A stretch of 64,000 nucleotides of DNA from Microbacterium candidum. GTDB lineage: Bacteria; Actinomycetota; Actinomycetes; Actinomycetales; Microbacteriaceae. The translations under genes were made by a program, and so were the position numbers. The stretch lies in assembly GCF_030315975.1 (NCBI RefSeq), contig NZ_JASXSZ010000001.1:186001-250000 (forward strand), read 5' to 3'. Below are positions 41,661 through 50,675 of the stretch, one piece after another (position 1 is the stretch's first letter; each line of letters begins with the position of its first letter). A model generated the notes under the pieces. That model saw only the letters and a program-made list of their open reading frames with translations. It made no database searches and was not told the DNA's origin.

Positions 41661-41702
41661 AGACGGATGCGGGGCGCGAGCGATCGCGCCCCGCATCCGT
41701 CT
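41661..41702. terminator. Strong bidirectional terminator hairpin
   Basis: A perfect 19-bp stem (41661-41679 and 41684-41702) with a GCGA loop, the longest perfect stem in the window, lies between the convergent secreted-protein and esterase genes. Confidence 0.85.
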
Positions 41703-41730
41703 CTCCGTCGCGCTCAGCCCGGAGGGCCGT

Positions 41731-42420
41731 TCAGTCCTCAGGCGGCCAGGCTCCCGACGCGACCTCCAGCACCGTGCTGATCGCCTCGGGGTTCGCCATC
41801 ACACGGAAGTGGCCGCCGTCGTCGAGCGTGAGATTCCGCGCGCCGTCGAGACGTGCCGTATGCGGAATATGCGGGTCGAACTCGCCGGTGATCGTCGTGA
41901 TCCGGGAGTTGATCTCGAGCAGCTCCTGCAGGTGGACCGTGGTCGGGTGCTCCGGCGAGAACTCGCGCAGCGCCGGCACGGTCATGAACCGTGCGTAGTC
42001 GGACCCCTCGAAGGGCGTGCAGATCGCGACCATCGAGCGCACGCGGTCGTCGGGATCGAACTCGGCCATGAGGTACTTGCCGATGAGGCCGCCCTTGCTG
42101 TGCGCGACCAGCACGACGTCGCGCAGGTCTTCGCCGGCGATGTGCGCCGCGACGATCTCCGCGGCGTCGGCGACCGGACGGTTGTTGCGATGCAGCTCGG
42201 GAACGACGTGCACCGGGTGACCTGCGTCATGCAGCGCATCGATGAGCGGCCGCAGGAACCCCCACGTCTCCCAGACGCCGGGCAGCATCACGACCGGCCG
42301 CGCGTCACCGGTGCGGAGCACGTCTACGCGCCCGGGATGGACGGTCGCGCGCACCTGCCAGTACGCCGCGTACACATAGTCGCGGGCCCACCACGACAGC
42401 GCACGACCGATCGAGACCAT
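41731..42420 (-). CDS. Alpha/beta hydrolase, lipase/esterase-like
   Basis: A 229-residue hydrolase with the elbow LVAHSKGGLIGKYLM (Ser in HSKGG), preceded by PVVMLPGVWETW as the oxyanion strand and TTITGEFDPHIPHT and DDGGHFRVMANPE supplying Asp and His. The Ser-x-Lys-Gly elbow and GVWETW resemble cutinase-like triacylglycerol lipases. The N-terminus WWARDYVYAAYWQV is aromatic, perhaps membrane-associating; no cleavable signal. Confidence 0.82.
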   Translation of the reverse strand: MVSIGRALSWWARDYVYAAYWQVRATVHPGRVDVLRTGDARPVVMLPGVWETWGFLRPLIDALHDAGHPVHVVPELHRNNRPVADAAEIVAAHIAGEDLRDVVLVAHSKGGLIGKYLMAEFDPDDRVRSMVAICTPFEGSDYARFMTVPALREFSPEHPTTVHLQELLEINSRITTITGEFDPHIPHTARLDGARNLTLDDGGHFRVMANPEAISTVLEVASGAWPPED

Positions 42421-42462
42421 ACGCCAACGATATCCGCGTGGGGGGATGCCGCATCCCGGGCC

Positions 42463-43347
42463 TCAGCCCGCGAGCGCCTCCGCCGCGATCTGGACGAGCC
42501 GATCATAGTCCGGGTCCTCGTGGGCCGTGATGGTCACGACAGCGTCGCGCGCCTGATCGACGTAGACGTACTGCCCGTAGAACCCGTCGAGGCGCCATCC
42601 GTCGCCCGGGCCCGACCACACCGCGAGGCCGTAGAGCGCGGAGTCGCCGCCCCATCCGGTCGCGACCCAGTCGCTGTGCATCGCGTCGACCCAGGCCGCA
42701 TCCACGATCCGCTGCCCGCGCCACTCGCCGCGGTCGCGGAGAACACGTCCGATGCGCGCGAGCTCTTCGGTGCGCAGCTCGAGTCCGCTGCCGCCGACGA
42801 TGAATCCGCGCGGACAGCGGTGCCACTGCGGGTTGTGGATGCCGAGCGGGTCGAACAGGCGCGGCAGAAGCCAGTCGCGCACGTCGCCGACGGCGGCCGC
42901 CACCATGCGCATCGCGACATAGATGCTCGCGTCCGTGTACTGGTAGCGCGTGCCCGGCCCGGCGGTCGGGTGCCGCAGCATCTCCTGCGCGACGTCGGGC
43001 CACGGAGCCTCGTCGCTGCCGAACCACGAGAAGTCGATCCCGCTCGTCATCGTCAGCAGATGCCGCAGAGTCACGTTCTCCACGCCATCGCCGAGCTCCA
43101 TGTCGGGGAGCATCTCGCCGACGCGGGTGTCGAGGGTCAGGATGCGCTCGTCGATCGCGATGCCGGCCGCGAGTGCGGAGACGCCTTTCGAGACGGAGTA
43201 GACGTTCACGCGGTCATCGCTGCGCCAGCGCTGCTGCGCCTCGTCGTCGCCGATGAGGACGTGCACGCCGTAGGCGCCGAGCGACTCGGCGTCGATCGCC
43301 TCCGCCATGCGTGCGACGACGGTTGCTGCAGGGACTGCGCTGTTCAC
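42463..43347 (-). CDS. Serine hydrolase of the beta-lactamase/class C family
   Basis: A 294-residue penicillin-binding-protein-like hydrolase. The SxxK motif is SVSKGVSALAAG, the second motif is QYTDASIYV (Tyr-Thr-Asp in place of Tyr-x-Asn), and a possible third motif lies near the C-terminus. It lacks a signal peptide, so it is probably a cytoplasmic esterase or peptidase rather than a resistance enzyme. It ends 42 bp from the esterase on the same strand. Confidence 0.85.
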   Translation of the reverse strand: MNSAVPAATVVARMAEAIDAESLGAYGVHVLIGDDEAQQRWRSDDRVNVYSVSKGVSALAAGIAIDERILTLDTRVGEMLPDMELGDGVENVTLRHLLTMTSGIDFSWFGSDEAPWPDVAQEMLRHPTAGPGTRYQYTDASIYVAMRMVAAAVGDVRDWLLPRLFDPLGIHNPQWHRCPRGFIVGGSGLELRTEELARIGRVLRDRGEWRGQRIVDAAWVDAMHSDWVATGWGGDSALYGLAVWSGPGDGWRLDGFYGQYVYVDQARDAVVTITAHEDPDYDRLVQIAAEALAG

Positions 43348-43394
43348 CGCTTCACGCTATCGGCGTGCACGGACATCGGCCGCCGGCGAGGCGC

Positions 43395-45323
43395 TCAGGA
43401 GAGCGGAGCGTCGCCGAGCAGCGGCCGCTGCGCGACGACCTGGCCTTCGTACTCCGCACGGGCGGCGCGCGTCGAGGCGAGCTCCGACACCTCGGCGACC
43501 GGCACATCCCACCAGCCCTCGCCATCCGGCGCGTAGACGAGCGGGTCGCTCTCGATGTGGATGACCGTCGCGTGCTGGGATGCCTTGGCGGTGGCGATCG
43601 CGGCGCCGAGCCGGGCGGCCGCATCCGGACCCGGTTCGATCTCGACCACGTCCAGCCCATAGCTGCGAGCGTTCATCGCGAGATCGACGGGCAGGCGCCC
43701 GTCGCCCTGGAAGCCGCGTGTCTCGGCGTCGTACGTGCGGTACTTCGTGCCGAAGCGCTGCGATCCCACCGTCTCGGACAGATGCCCGATCGAGGCGTAC
43801 CCCTGGTTCTGCACGATGATGACGATGAGCTTGACGTCCTCGGCGACGATCGTCGCGAGCTCCGAGCTCAGCATGAGGTACGACCCGTCGCCGACCATGA
43901 CGACGACGTCGCGGTCGTCCCCGGCGGCCTCGAGCCCGCGCTTCGCGCCGAGCCCGCCGGCGATCTCGTAGCCCATGCAGGAGAACGCGTACTCGACGTG
44001 ATAACCGAGCGGATCGCTGGTGCGCCACAGCTTGTGCAGGTCGCCCGGAAGCGAACCTGCGGCCTGCACGATGACATCGCGCGGGCTGATCGCCGCGTTG
44101 ACGGCGCCGATGATCTCCGGCTGGCCGGGAAGGGCGGCGCCGGTCGGGGCGACCGCGGCGTCGACCGCGGCATCCCATCCGCTCTTTTCCCCGGCGACGC
44201 GCTGCGCGTACGCGGGCGCGACCGCGAAGCGATCGAGCTCCCGCGCCAGCGCCTCGAGGGTCTCGCGCGCGTCCGCGATCACCGGCAGCTGCGAGCCGTG
44301 CTTGTAGGCGTCGAAGGCAGCGACGTTGATGTTCACGAACCGCACGTTCGGGTCCTGGAACGCCGTGCGCGAGGCGGTCGTGAAGTCGCTGAAGCGGGTC
44401 CCGATGCCGATCACGACATCGGCCTCGGCGGCGAGTCGGTTGGCGGCCGTCGATCCAGTGGCCCCGACGCCGCCGACGTACTGCGGGTGGTCCCACGGCA
44501 GCGAGCCGCCGCCGGCCTGGGTCGTGCCGACCGGGATGCCGGTGGCTTCAACGAGGGCGCGCAGCGCATCCTCCGCGCCCGAGTAGATGACTCCGCCGCC
44601 GGCGACGATGAACGGCCGCTGCGCTGCACGGATCGCGGCAACGGCCTGCGCGAGAGGTTCGCGCTCGGGCAGCGGACGGCGGATGCGCCACTCGCGGTCC
44701 TGCAGGAACTCGAGGGGGACGTCCAGGGCCTCCGCCTGCACGTCCTCGGGGAGCGCGATCGTCACCGCGCCCGTCTCGGCGGGGTCGGTGAGCACGCGCA
44801 TCGCGGACAGCGCGATGGAGTAGAGCTGCTCGGGGCGCTGGACGCGGTCGAAGAAGCGCGAGAGCGGACGGAACGCGTCGTTCACCGTGAGGCCGATGTC
44901 GTGCGGCTGCTCGAGCTGCTGCAGCACGGGGTCGGCGACGCGCGTCGCGAAGGTGTCGGACGGCAGCAGGAGGGCGGGGAGGCGGTTCGTCGTCGCGAGC
45001 GCCGCGCCGGTCAGCATGTTGGTCGCGCCGGGTCCGACGGATGCGGTGGACGCGAAGGTCGCCCGCCGGCGGTGCATGCGCGCATAGCCCACGGCCTGGT
45101 GCACCATCGCCTGCTCGTTGCGGGCCTGGCGGTACGGCATGAGATCCGGGCGCGTCGCGTTGACCTCGGCCAGCGCCTGACCGATGCCGGCGACGTTGCC
45201 GTGGCCGAAGATGCCGAAGACCCCGGGGATGGTGCGCTCCCGGATGTCGCCATCGACGGTCCACTGGTGCGCCAGGAACTCGATCAGCGCCTGACCGACC
45301 GTCATCCGTCTCGTCTGCGCCAT
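43395..45323 (-). CDS. iolD: 3D-trihydroxycyclohexane-1,2-dione hydrolase IolD
   Basis: A thiamine-diphosphate enzyme that opens the inositol-derived ring dione to 5-deoxy-glucuronate. At 642 residues it has the three ThDP domains: VFGIFGHGNVAGIGQAL near residue 36, the central ALRALVEATGIPVG, and the PP domain with VMVGDGSYLMLSSELATI and the NQG that binds diphosphate-Mg. The ATG shares one base with the iolB stop (TGATG). It is the last gene of the operon; no clear terminator follows. Confidence 0.94.
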   Translation of the reverse strand: MAQTRRMTVGQALIEFLAHQWTVDGDIRERTIPGVFGIFGHGNVAGIGQALAEVNATRPDLMPYRQARNEQAMVHQAVGYARMHRRRATFASTASVGPGATNMLTGAALATTNRLPALLLPSDTFATRVADPVLQQLEQPHDIGLTVNDAFRPLSRFFDRVQRPEQLYSIALSAMRVLTDPAETGAVTIALPEDVQAEALDVPLEFLQDREWRIRRPLPEREPLAQAVAAIRAAQRPFIVAGGGVIYSGAEDALRALVEATGIPVGTTQAGGGSLPWDHPQYVGGVGATGSTAANRLAAEADVVIGIGTRFSDFTTASRTAFQDPNVRFVNINVAAFDAYKHGSQLPVIADARETLEALARELDRFAVAPAYAQRVAGEKSGWDAAVDAAVAPTGAALPGQPEIIGAVNAAISPRDVIVQAAGSLPGDLHKLWRTSDPLGYHVEYAFSCMGYEIAGGLGAKRGLEAAGDDRDVVVMVGDGSYLMLSSELATIVAEDVKLIVIIVQNQGYASIGHLSETVGSQRFGTKYRTYDAETRGFQGDGRLPVDLAMNARSYGLDVVEIEPGPDAAARLGAAIATAKASQHATVIHIESDPLVYAPDGEGWWDVPVAEVSELASTRAARAEYEGQVVAQRPLLGDAPLS

Positions 45324-46234
45324 CAGTCCGCGTCCTTCTCGTCTCTCGTGTACGGCAGGCGGGGGTCCGGGCGCTGAGCCGCCCACGTGTCCCGCACCCA
45401 GGCGTGCGCCGGGTCGTCGGTGATCAGCCATTCCCGTTCGGGGTCGGGTCCAGCCATGACGTTCAGATAGTAGAGGTCGTACCCGGGGGCGGCGACGGCG
45501 GGGCCGTGATAGCCGAACGGAACGAGCGCGATGTCGCCGGTGTGCACGCGCGCGTCGATCTCGATGCGGCCGGCCGGCGACGAGTAGGTGCTGAACACGC
45601 CGAACGGGTCGGCCGCGGGCGAGGCATTCGCCCCGCGCTCGGGCGCCGCCTCGAAGTAGTAGATCTCCTCGAGCCGCGACTCGTGGCCCGGAGCGTGCTC
45701 GTCGTGCTTGTGAGGCGGGTACGACGACCAGTTCCCCGCCGGCGTGATCACTTCGCACACGATGAGACGCGCCGCGTCGAGCGCGTCGGGCGTGCCGAAG
45801 TTGTGCACCTGTCGGCTCGATGCGCCGGCGCCGCGCAGTTCGACGGGCGTCTCGGATGCCGCGATCCGGCGGGTGGGGTGCACCGCATCCGTCGGCGACT
45901 CCGCCACCGCGACCCGCCCGGTCCCGGTGATCGTCGCGGTCGCCGCGCTCGAGAGGTAGAGGACGTCGGTCGGGCCCGCGAAGACGGAGGGACGGCCGGC
46001 GAGTTCGGTGACGATCGTGGTGGCGTCCTCGACGTGCTCGACGCGGAACGACCCCTCGAGCGGCACGACGATCCGCTCGACGCCCGTGCCCTCGAGGTCG
46101 AGCCGGCGGTCCGCATCCAGTTCGCCGATGCGCAGGCCCGTGTGCGCCCAGCCCGGGATGTCGCCGTCGACGACGCTCTGCCAGCCGTCGCGGGCGAGCT
46201 CGCCCCGGCGGTGGAACCAGTGCGCGTCGGTCAT
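45323..46234 (-). CDS. iolB: 5-deoxy-glucuronate isomerase IolB
   Basis: IolB converts 5-deoxy-D-glucuronate to 5-dehydro-2-deoxy-D-gluconate in the cytoplasm. The 303-residue bicupin has the iolB signature in NWSSYPPHKHDEHAPGHESR, where the His and Glu ligands sit, and EEIYYFEAAPE and VPFGYHGPAVAAPGYDLYYL in the second cupin. The length is normal. Overlaps the aldolase gene by 4 bp and iolD by 1 bp. Confidence 0.94.
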   Translation of the reverse strand: MTDAHWFHRRGELARDGWQSVVDGDIPGWAHTGLRIGELDADRRLDLEGTGVERIVVPLEGSFRVEHVEDATTIVTELAGRPSVFAGPTDVLYLSSAATATITGTGRVAVAESPTDAVHPTRRIAASETPVELRGAGASSRQVHNFGTPDALDAARLIVCEVITPAGNWSSYPPHKHDEHAPGHESRLEEIYYFEAAPERGANASPAADPFGVFSTYSSPAGRIEIDARVHTGDIALVPFGYHGPAVAAPGYDLYYLNVMAGPDPEREWLITDDPAHAWVRDTWAAQRPDPRLPYTRDEKDAD

Positions 46235-47157
46235 CGCGTCTCGCTCCGGCGGAGCGCGCCCACACCGGGATGCACGAGCCCCGCGGCGATGTCGACCGCC
46301 GCGGCGACGTCGCCGTCGGGCGGATACAGGAGCGTCCGTCCGACCGTGAGCCCGCGCACGCCCGGAAGGCACAGCGCGTCCTCCCACGACGCGAAGGTCT
46401 CGTCGGGGTCGACGCCGGAGTCTCCGCCGAGGAGGAGCGTGGGAAGGGTCGTCGCGGCCATCACGCGCTCCATGTCGGCCACCACGGGCAGCTTCATCCA
46501 CGTGTACGCGCTCGAGGCGCCGAGCCCGGCCGCGATCGCGATGGAGAGGATGACGGCGTCCGGCGAGAGATCGTTCACCACACGACCATCCACCCACCGG
46601 CTGAGGAACGGCTCCAACATGATCGGGAGGCGCGCATCCGCCGCCTCGGACACCGCGCGCGCGGTCGCCTCGAGCGTCGGCGCAGTCGCCGGGTCGTCGA
46701 GGTTCACGCGCATGAGCGTCTTGGCGAAGTCGACCCCGGAGGCGACCATCCGCGGCACGTCGTACCCCGTGAAGCGGTCGTCCATCTCGAACGTCGCCCC
46801 GCGCAGGCCGCCGCGATTCATGGACCCGACGACGATCTTGTCGTCGAGCAGGCCGAGCGCCGCGAGGTCGTCGATGATGTCGGGCGTGCCGAGCACGCCG
46901 TCCACGCCGGGACGCTCGAGCGCGATCGCGAGGCGGTCGAGCAGGTCGTAGCGGTCGGCCATCGCGGACGCATCCGCGCCGACCGCGAGCGCTCCGCGGG
47001 CCGGGTGGTCGGCGGCCACGATGAACAGGCGCCCGTCGCCACGCAGCACCTCCCGGCGCCGACGGCCGGCGAGCGCCTCGCGCACCGCCTCCGGCCGGTC
47101 GGCGCGGAGGTCGCGGAGGCGCGTGAAGTCGTCCTCGGTCAGGTGTCGCAGGGTCAT
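46231..47157 (-). CDS. Cgl0158-type (beta/alpha)8-barrel aldolase in the inositol operon
   Basis: A 308-residue TIM-barrel protein of the deoxyribose-phosphate-aldolase-like Cgl0158 group. Recognisable strands are LFIVAADHPARGALAVGA, DDKIVVGSMNRGGLRGA, FAKTLMRVNLDDPATAP, and YTWMKLPVVADME with a candidate Schiff-base lysine. In inositol catabolism the missing step would be IolJ, cleavage of the 6-phosphate to dihydroxyacetone phosphate and malonate semialdehyde, and this gene is placed exactly there beside iolC. That assignment rests on position. Confidence 0.85.
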   Translation of the reverse strand: MTLRHLTEDDFTRLRDLRADRPEAVREALAGRRRREVLRGDGRLFIVAADHPARGALAVGADASAMADRYDLLDRLAIALERPGVDGVLGTPDIIDDLAALGLLDDKIVVGSMNRGGLRGATFEMDDRFTGYDVPRMVASGVDFAKTLMRVNLDDPATAPTLEATARAVSEAADARLPIMLEPFLSRWVDGRVVNDLSPDAVILSIAIAAGLGASSAYTWMKLPVVADMERVMAATTLPTLLLGGDSGVDPDETFASWEDALCLPGVRGLTVGRTLLYPPDGDVAAAVDIAAGLVHPGVGALRRSETR

Positions 47158-48104
47158 GCGCGGTCCTCCGCCAGGAGGTCGTCGACCTCGGTCGTGGTGG
47201 GCATCGCCGTGGAGCACTCCAGGCGGGATGCGACGATGGCACCGGCCGCGTTGGCGAAGCGCAGCATCCGCTCCAGGCCCCATCCCTCGAGCAGGCCGTG
47301 GCAGAGAGCACCGCCGAACGCGTCGCCGGCGCCGAGTCCGTTGAGGACCTGGACGGGATGCGGCGGCACCTCGACGGTCTCCTCCGCCGTCTTTGCGAGC
47401 ACGCCCTCCGGTCCGCGCTTGACGATCGCCAGGCGCACGCCGCGCTCGAGCAGCGCATCCGCGGCACGATGCGGGTCGGTCTCGCCGACCGCGACCTCGC
47501 ACTCCTCGCGGTTGCCCACCGCGACGGTGACCAGGGAGAGCGCCTTCTCCACCTGCTCGTGCGCCGCCTGGCGATCACTCCAGAACATCGGGCGGAAGTC
47601 GAGGTCGAGCACGGTGTGCTCGCGTGCCGCCCGCGCCGCGAGGGCGGCATGATGCGCCGCGCGGCTCGGCTCCTGGCTGAGACCCGTGACCGTCAGCCAC
47701 ATGATCCTGGCCGAGCGGACCGCATCCAGGTCGAGGTCGCCGGGCTCGATGTCGAGATCCGGTGCCTTGGGCTCGCGGTAGAAGTAGAGCGGGAAGTCGT
47801 CCGGCGGGAAGATCTCGCACAGGGTGATCGGAGTCTTGTACAGCGGGTCGACCCCGACGTACCGCGCATCCACGCCCAGTCGTCCGAGCTCGCGGGTGAG
47901 GTAGCGGCCGAACGGGTCGTCGCCGACGCGGGAGACGAGCGCCACGTCGCGGCCGTGACGGGCCGCGGCGACCGACACATTGGCCGCGCTGCCACCGAGG
48001 AACTTGCCGAACGTGTCGACGTCCTCGAGGCCCACGCCGCTCTGCAGCGGGTAGAGGTCGACGCCGAGCCGGCCCATCGCCAGCACGTCGAGAGTGCCGT
48101 TCAT
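47154..48104 (-). CDS. iolC: 5-dehydro-2-deoxygluconokinase IolC
   Basis: A PfkB-family kinase of 316 residues that phosphorylates 5-dehydro-2-deoxygluconate. The motifs LAMGRLGVDLYPLQSGVGLE, GKFLGGSAANVSVAAARHGR and LNGLGAGDAFGGALCHGL (catalytic Asp in GAGD) are IolC-like; LYFYREPKAPDLDIEPGD is a typical IolC insert. Overlaps the aldolase gene by 4 bp. Confidence 0.92.
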   Translation of the reverse strand: MNGTLDVLAMGRLGVDLYPLQSGVGLEDVDTFGKFLGGSAANVSVAAARHGRDVALVSRVGDDPFGRYLTRELGRLGVDARYVGVDPLYKTPITLCEIFPPDDFPLYFYREPKAPDLDIEPGDLDLDAVRSARIMWLTVTGLSQEPSRAAHHAALAARAAREHTVLDLDFRPMFWSDRQAAHEQVEKALSLVTVAVGNREECEVAVGETDPHRAADALLERGVRLAIVKRGPEGVLAKTAEETVEVPPHPVQVLNGLGAGDAFGGALCHGLLEGWGLERMLRFANAAGAIVASRLECSTAMPTTTEVDDLLAEDRA

Positions 48105-49027
48105 CGCTGTGTGCTCCTCGTCCGAGTCCCGGCGAGCTCGCCGGCTGCTTCTGCTGCGGCCCACGCCGCGGCGGCTCCGCCCATCGCGCCCGAGCGGTGG
48201 CCGCACGTGGCGATCGCCACCTCGGCCGCCCCGGGGCGACGCCCGGTGCGCGCACGGTACCGCGTGATCAAGGAGTGACGCACGAGCGTGTCCGCGGATC
48301 CCAGGCCGCCGCCGAGCACGACTCCGTGCGGATCGAGCACGCCGACGACGTCGGCGAGGATGTCGCCGAGCGCTTCGCCCGCCGACACCAGGACCGCGCG
48401 AGCCCGGTCGTCGCCACTCGCCGCGGCCGCAACGAGCTCGCGGCCGGTGCGGGTCTCACCGGTGACCGCCGCATAGCGGGCCTCGATGCCGGCGCCCGAG
48501 GCGTACTGCTCGATGTTCAGCCCCTCGGCGGCCGCAGGGCGGCATTCGCCGAGCGCGATGGCCTCGCCTCGGGCACCGGGCCACACGCGTCCGTCGACGA
48601 CGAAGGCGGAGGAGAGTCCCGTGCCGAGGGAGACGTAGAGGAAGGACGGCACGTCGCGTCCGGCGCCGTACACGGCCTCGCCCTGCGCCCCGAAGCGCAC
48701 ATCAGATCCGATCACGCACCGCTCGGCGGGCATCCCGAACGCCGCTTGAAGGGCCTCGCTCGGGTCGACGTGCCAGCGCAGCACCTCGTCCGAGACGACC
48801 CGCCCGTCGGCGGTCACATACTCGGGCACGCCGACGGCCACCGCGAGCGGAGCGCCGGAGAGGTCGGAGGCGGATGCGGCCGCGAAGCCGATCGCAGCGG
48901 CGATCTCGTCGTCGCCCGCACCACGGGTCGGCTGCATCCACTCGCCGAGGACGGCGCCGTCGCGACCGATGGCGCCGACGAGCGTCTTCGTGCCCCCGAC
49001 GTCGACGGACAGGACCCAATCGGTCAT
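48101..49027 (-). CDS. ROK-family sugar kinase lacking the zinc-binding motif
   Basis: A 308-residue actin-fold kinase with LSVDVGGTKTLVGAI at the N-terminus, LYVSLGTGLSSAFVVDGRV and the C-terminal GVVLGGGLGSADTL. The ROK signature that binds zinc (CxCGxxGCxE) is replaced by GECRPAAAEGLN near residues 161-172, so it lacks the usual structural zinc. Joined to its neighbours by 4-bp overlaps on both sides, between iolC and a NagB-like isomerase. Its substrate may be an amino-sugar or inosamine, by context. Confidence 0.85.
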   Translation of the reverse strand: MTDWVLSVDVGGTKTLVGAIGRDGAVLGEWMQPTRGAGDDEIAAAIGFAAASASDLSGAPLAVAVGVPEYVTADGRVVSDEVLRWHVDPSEALQAAFGMPAERCVIGSDVRFGAQGEAVYGAGRDVPSFLYVSLGTGLSSAFVVDGRVWPGARGEAIALGECRPAAAEGLNIEQYASGAGIEARYAAVTGETRTGRELVAAAASGDDRARAVLVSAGEALGDILADVVGVLDPHGVVLGGGLGSADTLVRHSLITRYRARTGRRPGAAEVAIATCGHRSGAMGGAAAAWAAAEAAGELAGTRTRSTQR

Positions 49028-49818
49028 GCCGAGGACCCCGCCGCGGACGCGTCGGCGTAGAGCGTCGCACCCGGGATGAGGTGGTAGACGGTCGCCGGCC
49101 AGCTCTCGTCGTAGTCGTCGCCGGCCGACAGCCGCTCGAAGGCCAGCTGCTTGTCCGCGCCGAGGACGATCATGGCGCCCTCCGCGCTGAGCTCCGCGAT
49201 CGTCGCGATGCCCATCGTGATGCCGTGCGTGGGGACCGCGTCGAGCCCGGCGAAGTCCGGGAAGGTCGCGATGTTGTCCGTGCGCGTGGCCTCCGCGAGC
49301 GGCGTGATGCGCGAGCGCGAGTCACGTGCCGATCCCGCGGGGTTGAACGCGACGTGCCCGTCGCTGGCGCCGCTGGCGAGGATGAAGAAGTCGATGCCGC
49401 CCGCATCGCGCAGACGTGCGTCGTAGGCGGCCGGGTCGGCGACGTCGGGGAACCACACGTTCTCGTCGGGGATGGCGCGGTCGGTGCCGACGGCGGCGTT
49501 CAGCACCGCCTGGATCTCCTCGCGGGCGAAGCGGCGGCACGAGTTGTGCGCGTCCGCGTCGACCGGCATCCATCCGTCGCCCGCCGGGACGACGTAGTCG
49601 TCCATCATCGCGATGACCACGGTGCGAAGGTCGAGCCCGCGCTCGGCGGCCTCGGCTGCCAGCGCTGCATACGTCGTCTGCGGGGTGCGCCCGCCCGGGC
49701 AGCCGAGGATGAATCGGCGTCCGGCGGCCAGGGCGGCCTCCATGCGGTCGGCGATCGTGCCGGCCACCTCGCGGCCGACGGCCTCGGCGTCGGGCAGGAT
49801 GCGGGTCGTGGACGTCAT
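49024..49818 (-). CDS. NagB/6-phosphogluconolactonase-like isomerase in the inositol operon
   Basis: A 264-residue protein of the glucosamine-6-phosphate deaminase superfamily. The phosphate loop reads FILGCPGGRTPQTTYAALA, the catalytic region AMMDDYVVPAGDG, and SDGHVAFNPAGS retains the His of the DGHxAFN motif. The loop GCPGGRTP differs from the canonical GxxTGxTP of NagB. AAAGAGGA precedes the ATG. It lies between transporter permeases and the ROK gene; a kinase plus isomerase/deaminase pair suggests an amino-substituted substrate. Confidence 0.85.
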   Translation of the reverse strand: MTSTTRILPDAEAVGREVAGTIADRMEAALAAGRRFILGCPGGRTPQTTYAALAAEAAERGLDLRTVVIAMMDDYVVPAGDGWMPVDADAHNSCRRFAREEIQAVLNAAVGTDRAIPDENVWFPDVADPAAYDARLRDAGGIDFFILASGASDGHVAFNPAGSARDSRSRITPLAEATRTDNIATFPDFAGLDAVPTHGITMGIATIAELSAEGAMIVLGADKQLAFERLSAGDDYDESWPATVYHLIPGATLYADASAAGSSA

Positions 49819-49844
49819 GGGTTCCTCTTTCATGTCTTCGCGCC

Positions 49845-50675
49845 TCATTCCTTGACGGCGCCGGCCGCGATTCCGGTGATGAAGCGTCGCTGGAAGATCG
49901 CGTAGACGACCAGGATCGGCAGGGCCACGATCACCGCGGCCGCAGCGGTCACCGACGGGTCGAAGTTGCGCGTCGCGCCGGCGAAGAACGACAGCGCCAG
50001 CGGTGCGGTCTGCACCGCGGGGTTCTGCGGCACGAGGACGAGCGCCATGAGGAACTCGTTCCACGTGTACAGGAAGAGCAGGGTGCCGAGCGTCGCGATC
50101 GCGGGCAGGGAGATCGGGAAGTAGACCGTCCACAGGATCTTCCACCGCGAGGCGCCGTCGATGGCCGCCGCCTCGGACAGCGAGCGCGGCACGCCCTCGT
50201 ACGCGGTCCGCATCCAGAGCACGCCGAGCGGGACGGAGGTCGCGATCTGCGGCAGGATGAGCGCCCAGTACGTGTTCAGCAGACCGAATCCGTCGAGCAG
50301 GTAGTAGAGCGGCACGATGATGCCCTCGTAGGGGATGATGACGCCGATCAGCAGGATGGCGAGGATCAGTCCTTTGCCCGGGAAGCGCAGCACCGCGAAC
50401 GCGTAGCCGGCGAGGATGCCGACGAGGATGGCGCCGATGACGACCGCGACGGCGACGATGAGCGAAGACCACAGCGCCTGGCCGAAGGCGCCGCGCGTCC
50501 AGGCCTCGATGAAGTTGTCGAACGTGATCGTCGTGGGCAGCGACAGCCCGCCCGCGCGCTGACCCTTCGGGGTCACCGCGAGCAGCACGATCGACAGGAA
50601 CGGGGTCAGCGCGAGGATCGCGCCGAGGACGAGCAGCACGTACGCGAACGTGCGCTCGGATGCCTTGACCTTCAC
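49845..50675 (-). CDS. Carbohydrate ABC transporter permease (MalG-type)
   Basis: A 276-residue inner-membrane permease of the CUT1 family with six helices; the EAA loop reads YEGVPRSLSEAAAIDGASRW. The start is a GTG overlapping the upstream permease stop (GTGA), preferred over later ATGs because the first helix would otherwise be cut. Pairs with the MalF-type permease. Confidence 0.92.
   Translation of the reverse strand: MKVKASERTFAYVLLVLGAILALTPFLSIVLLAVTPKGQRAGGLSLPTTITFDNFIEAWTRGAFGQALWSSLIVAVAVVIGAILVGILAGYAFAVLRFPGKGLILAILLIGVIIPYEGIIVPLYYLLDGFGLLNTYWALILPQIATSVPLGVLWMRTAYEGVPRSLSEAAAIDGASRWKILWTVYFPISLPAIATLGTLLFLYTWNEFLMALVLVPQNPAVQTAPLALSFFAGATRNFDPSVTAAAAVIVALPILVVYAIFQRRFITGIAAGAVKE

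Noticed and set aside
42463-43347. Antibiotic-resistance beta-lactamase
   Set aside because: The SxxK-type motif is present but there is no signal peptide, and the second motif is YTD. The class C-like hydrolase family includes many esterases and peptidases.
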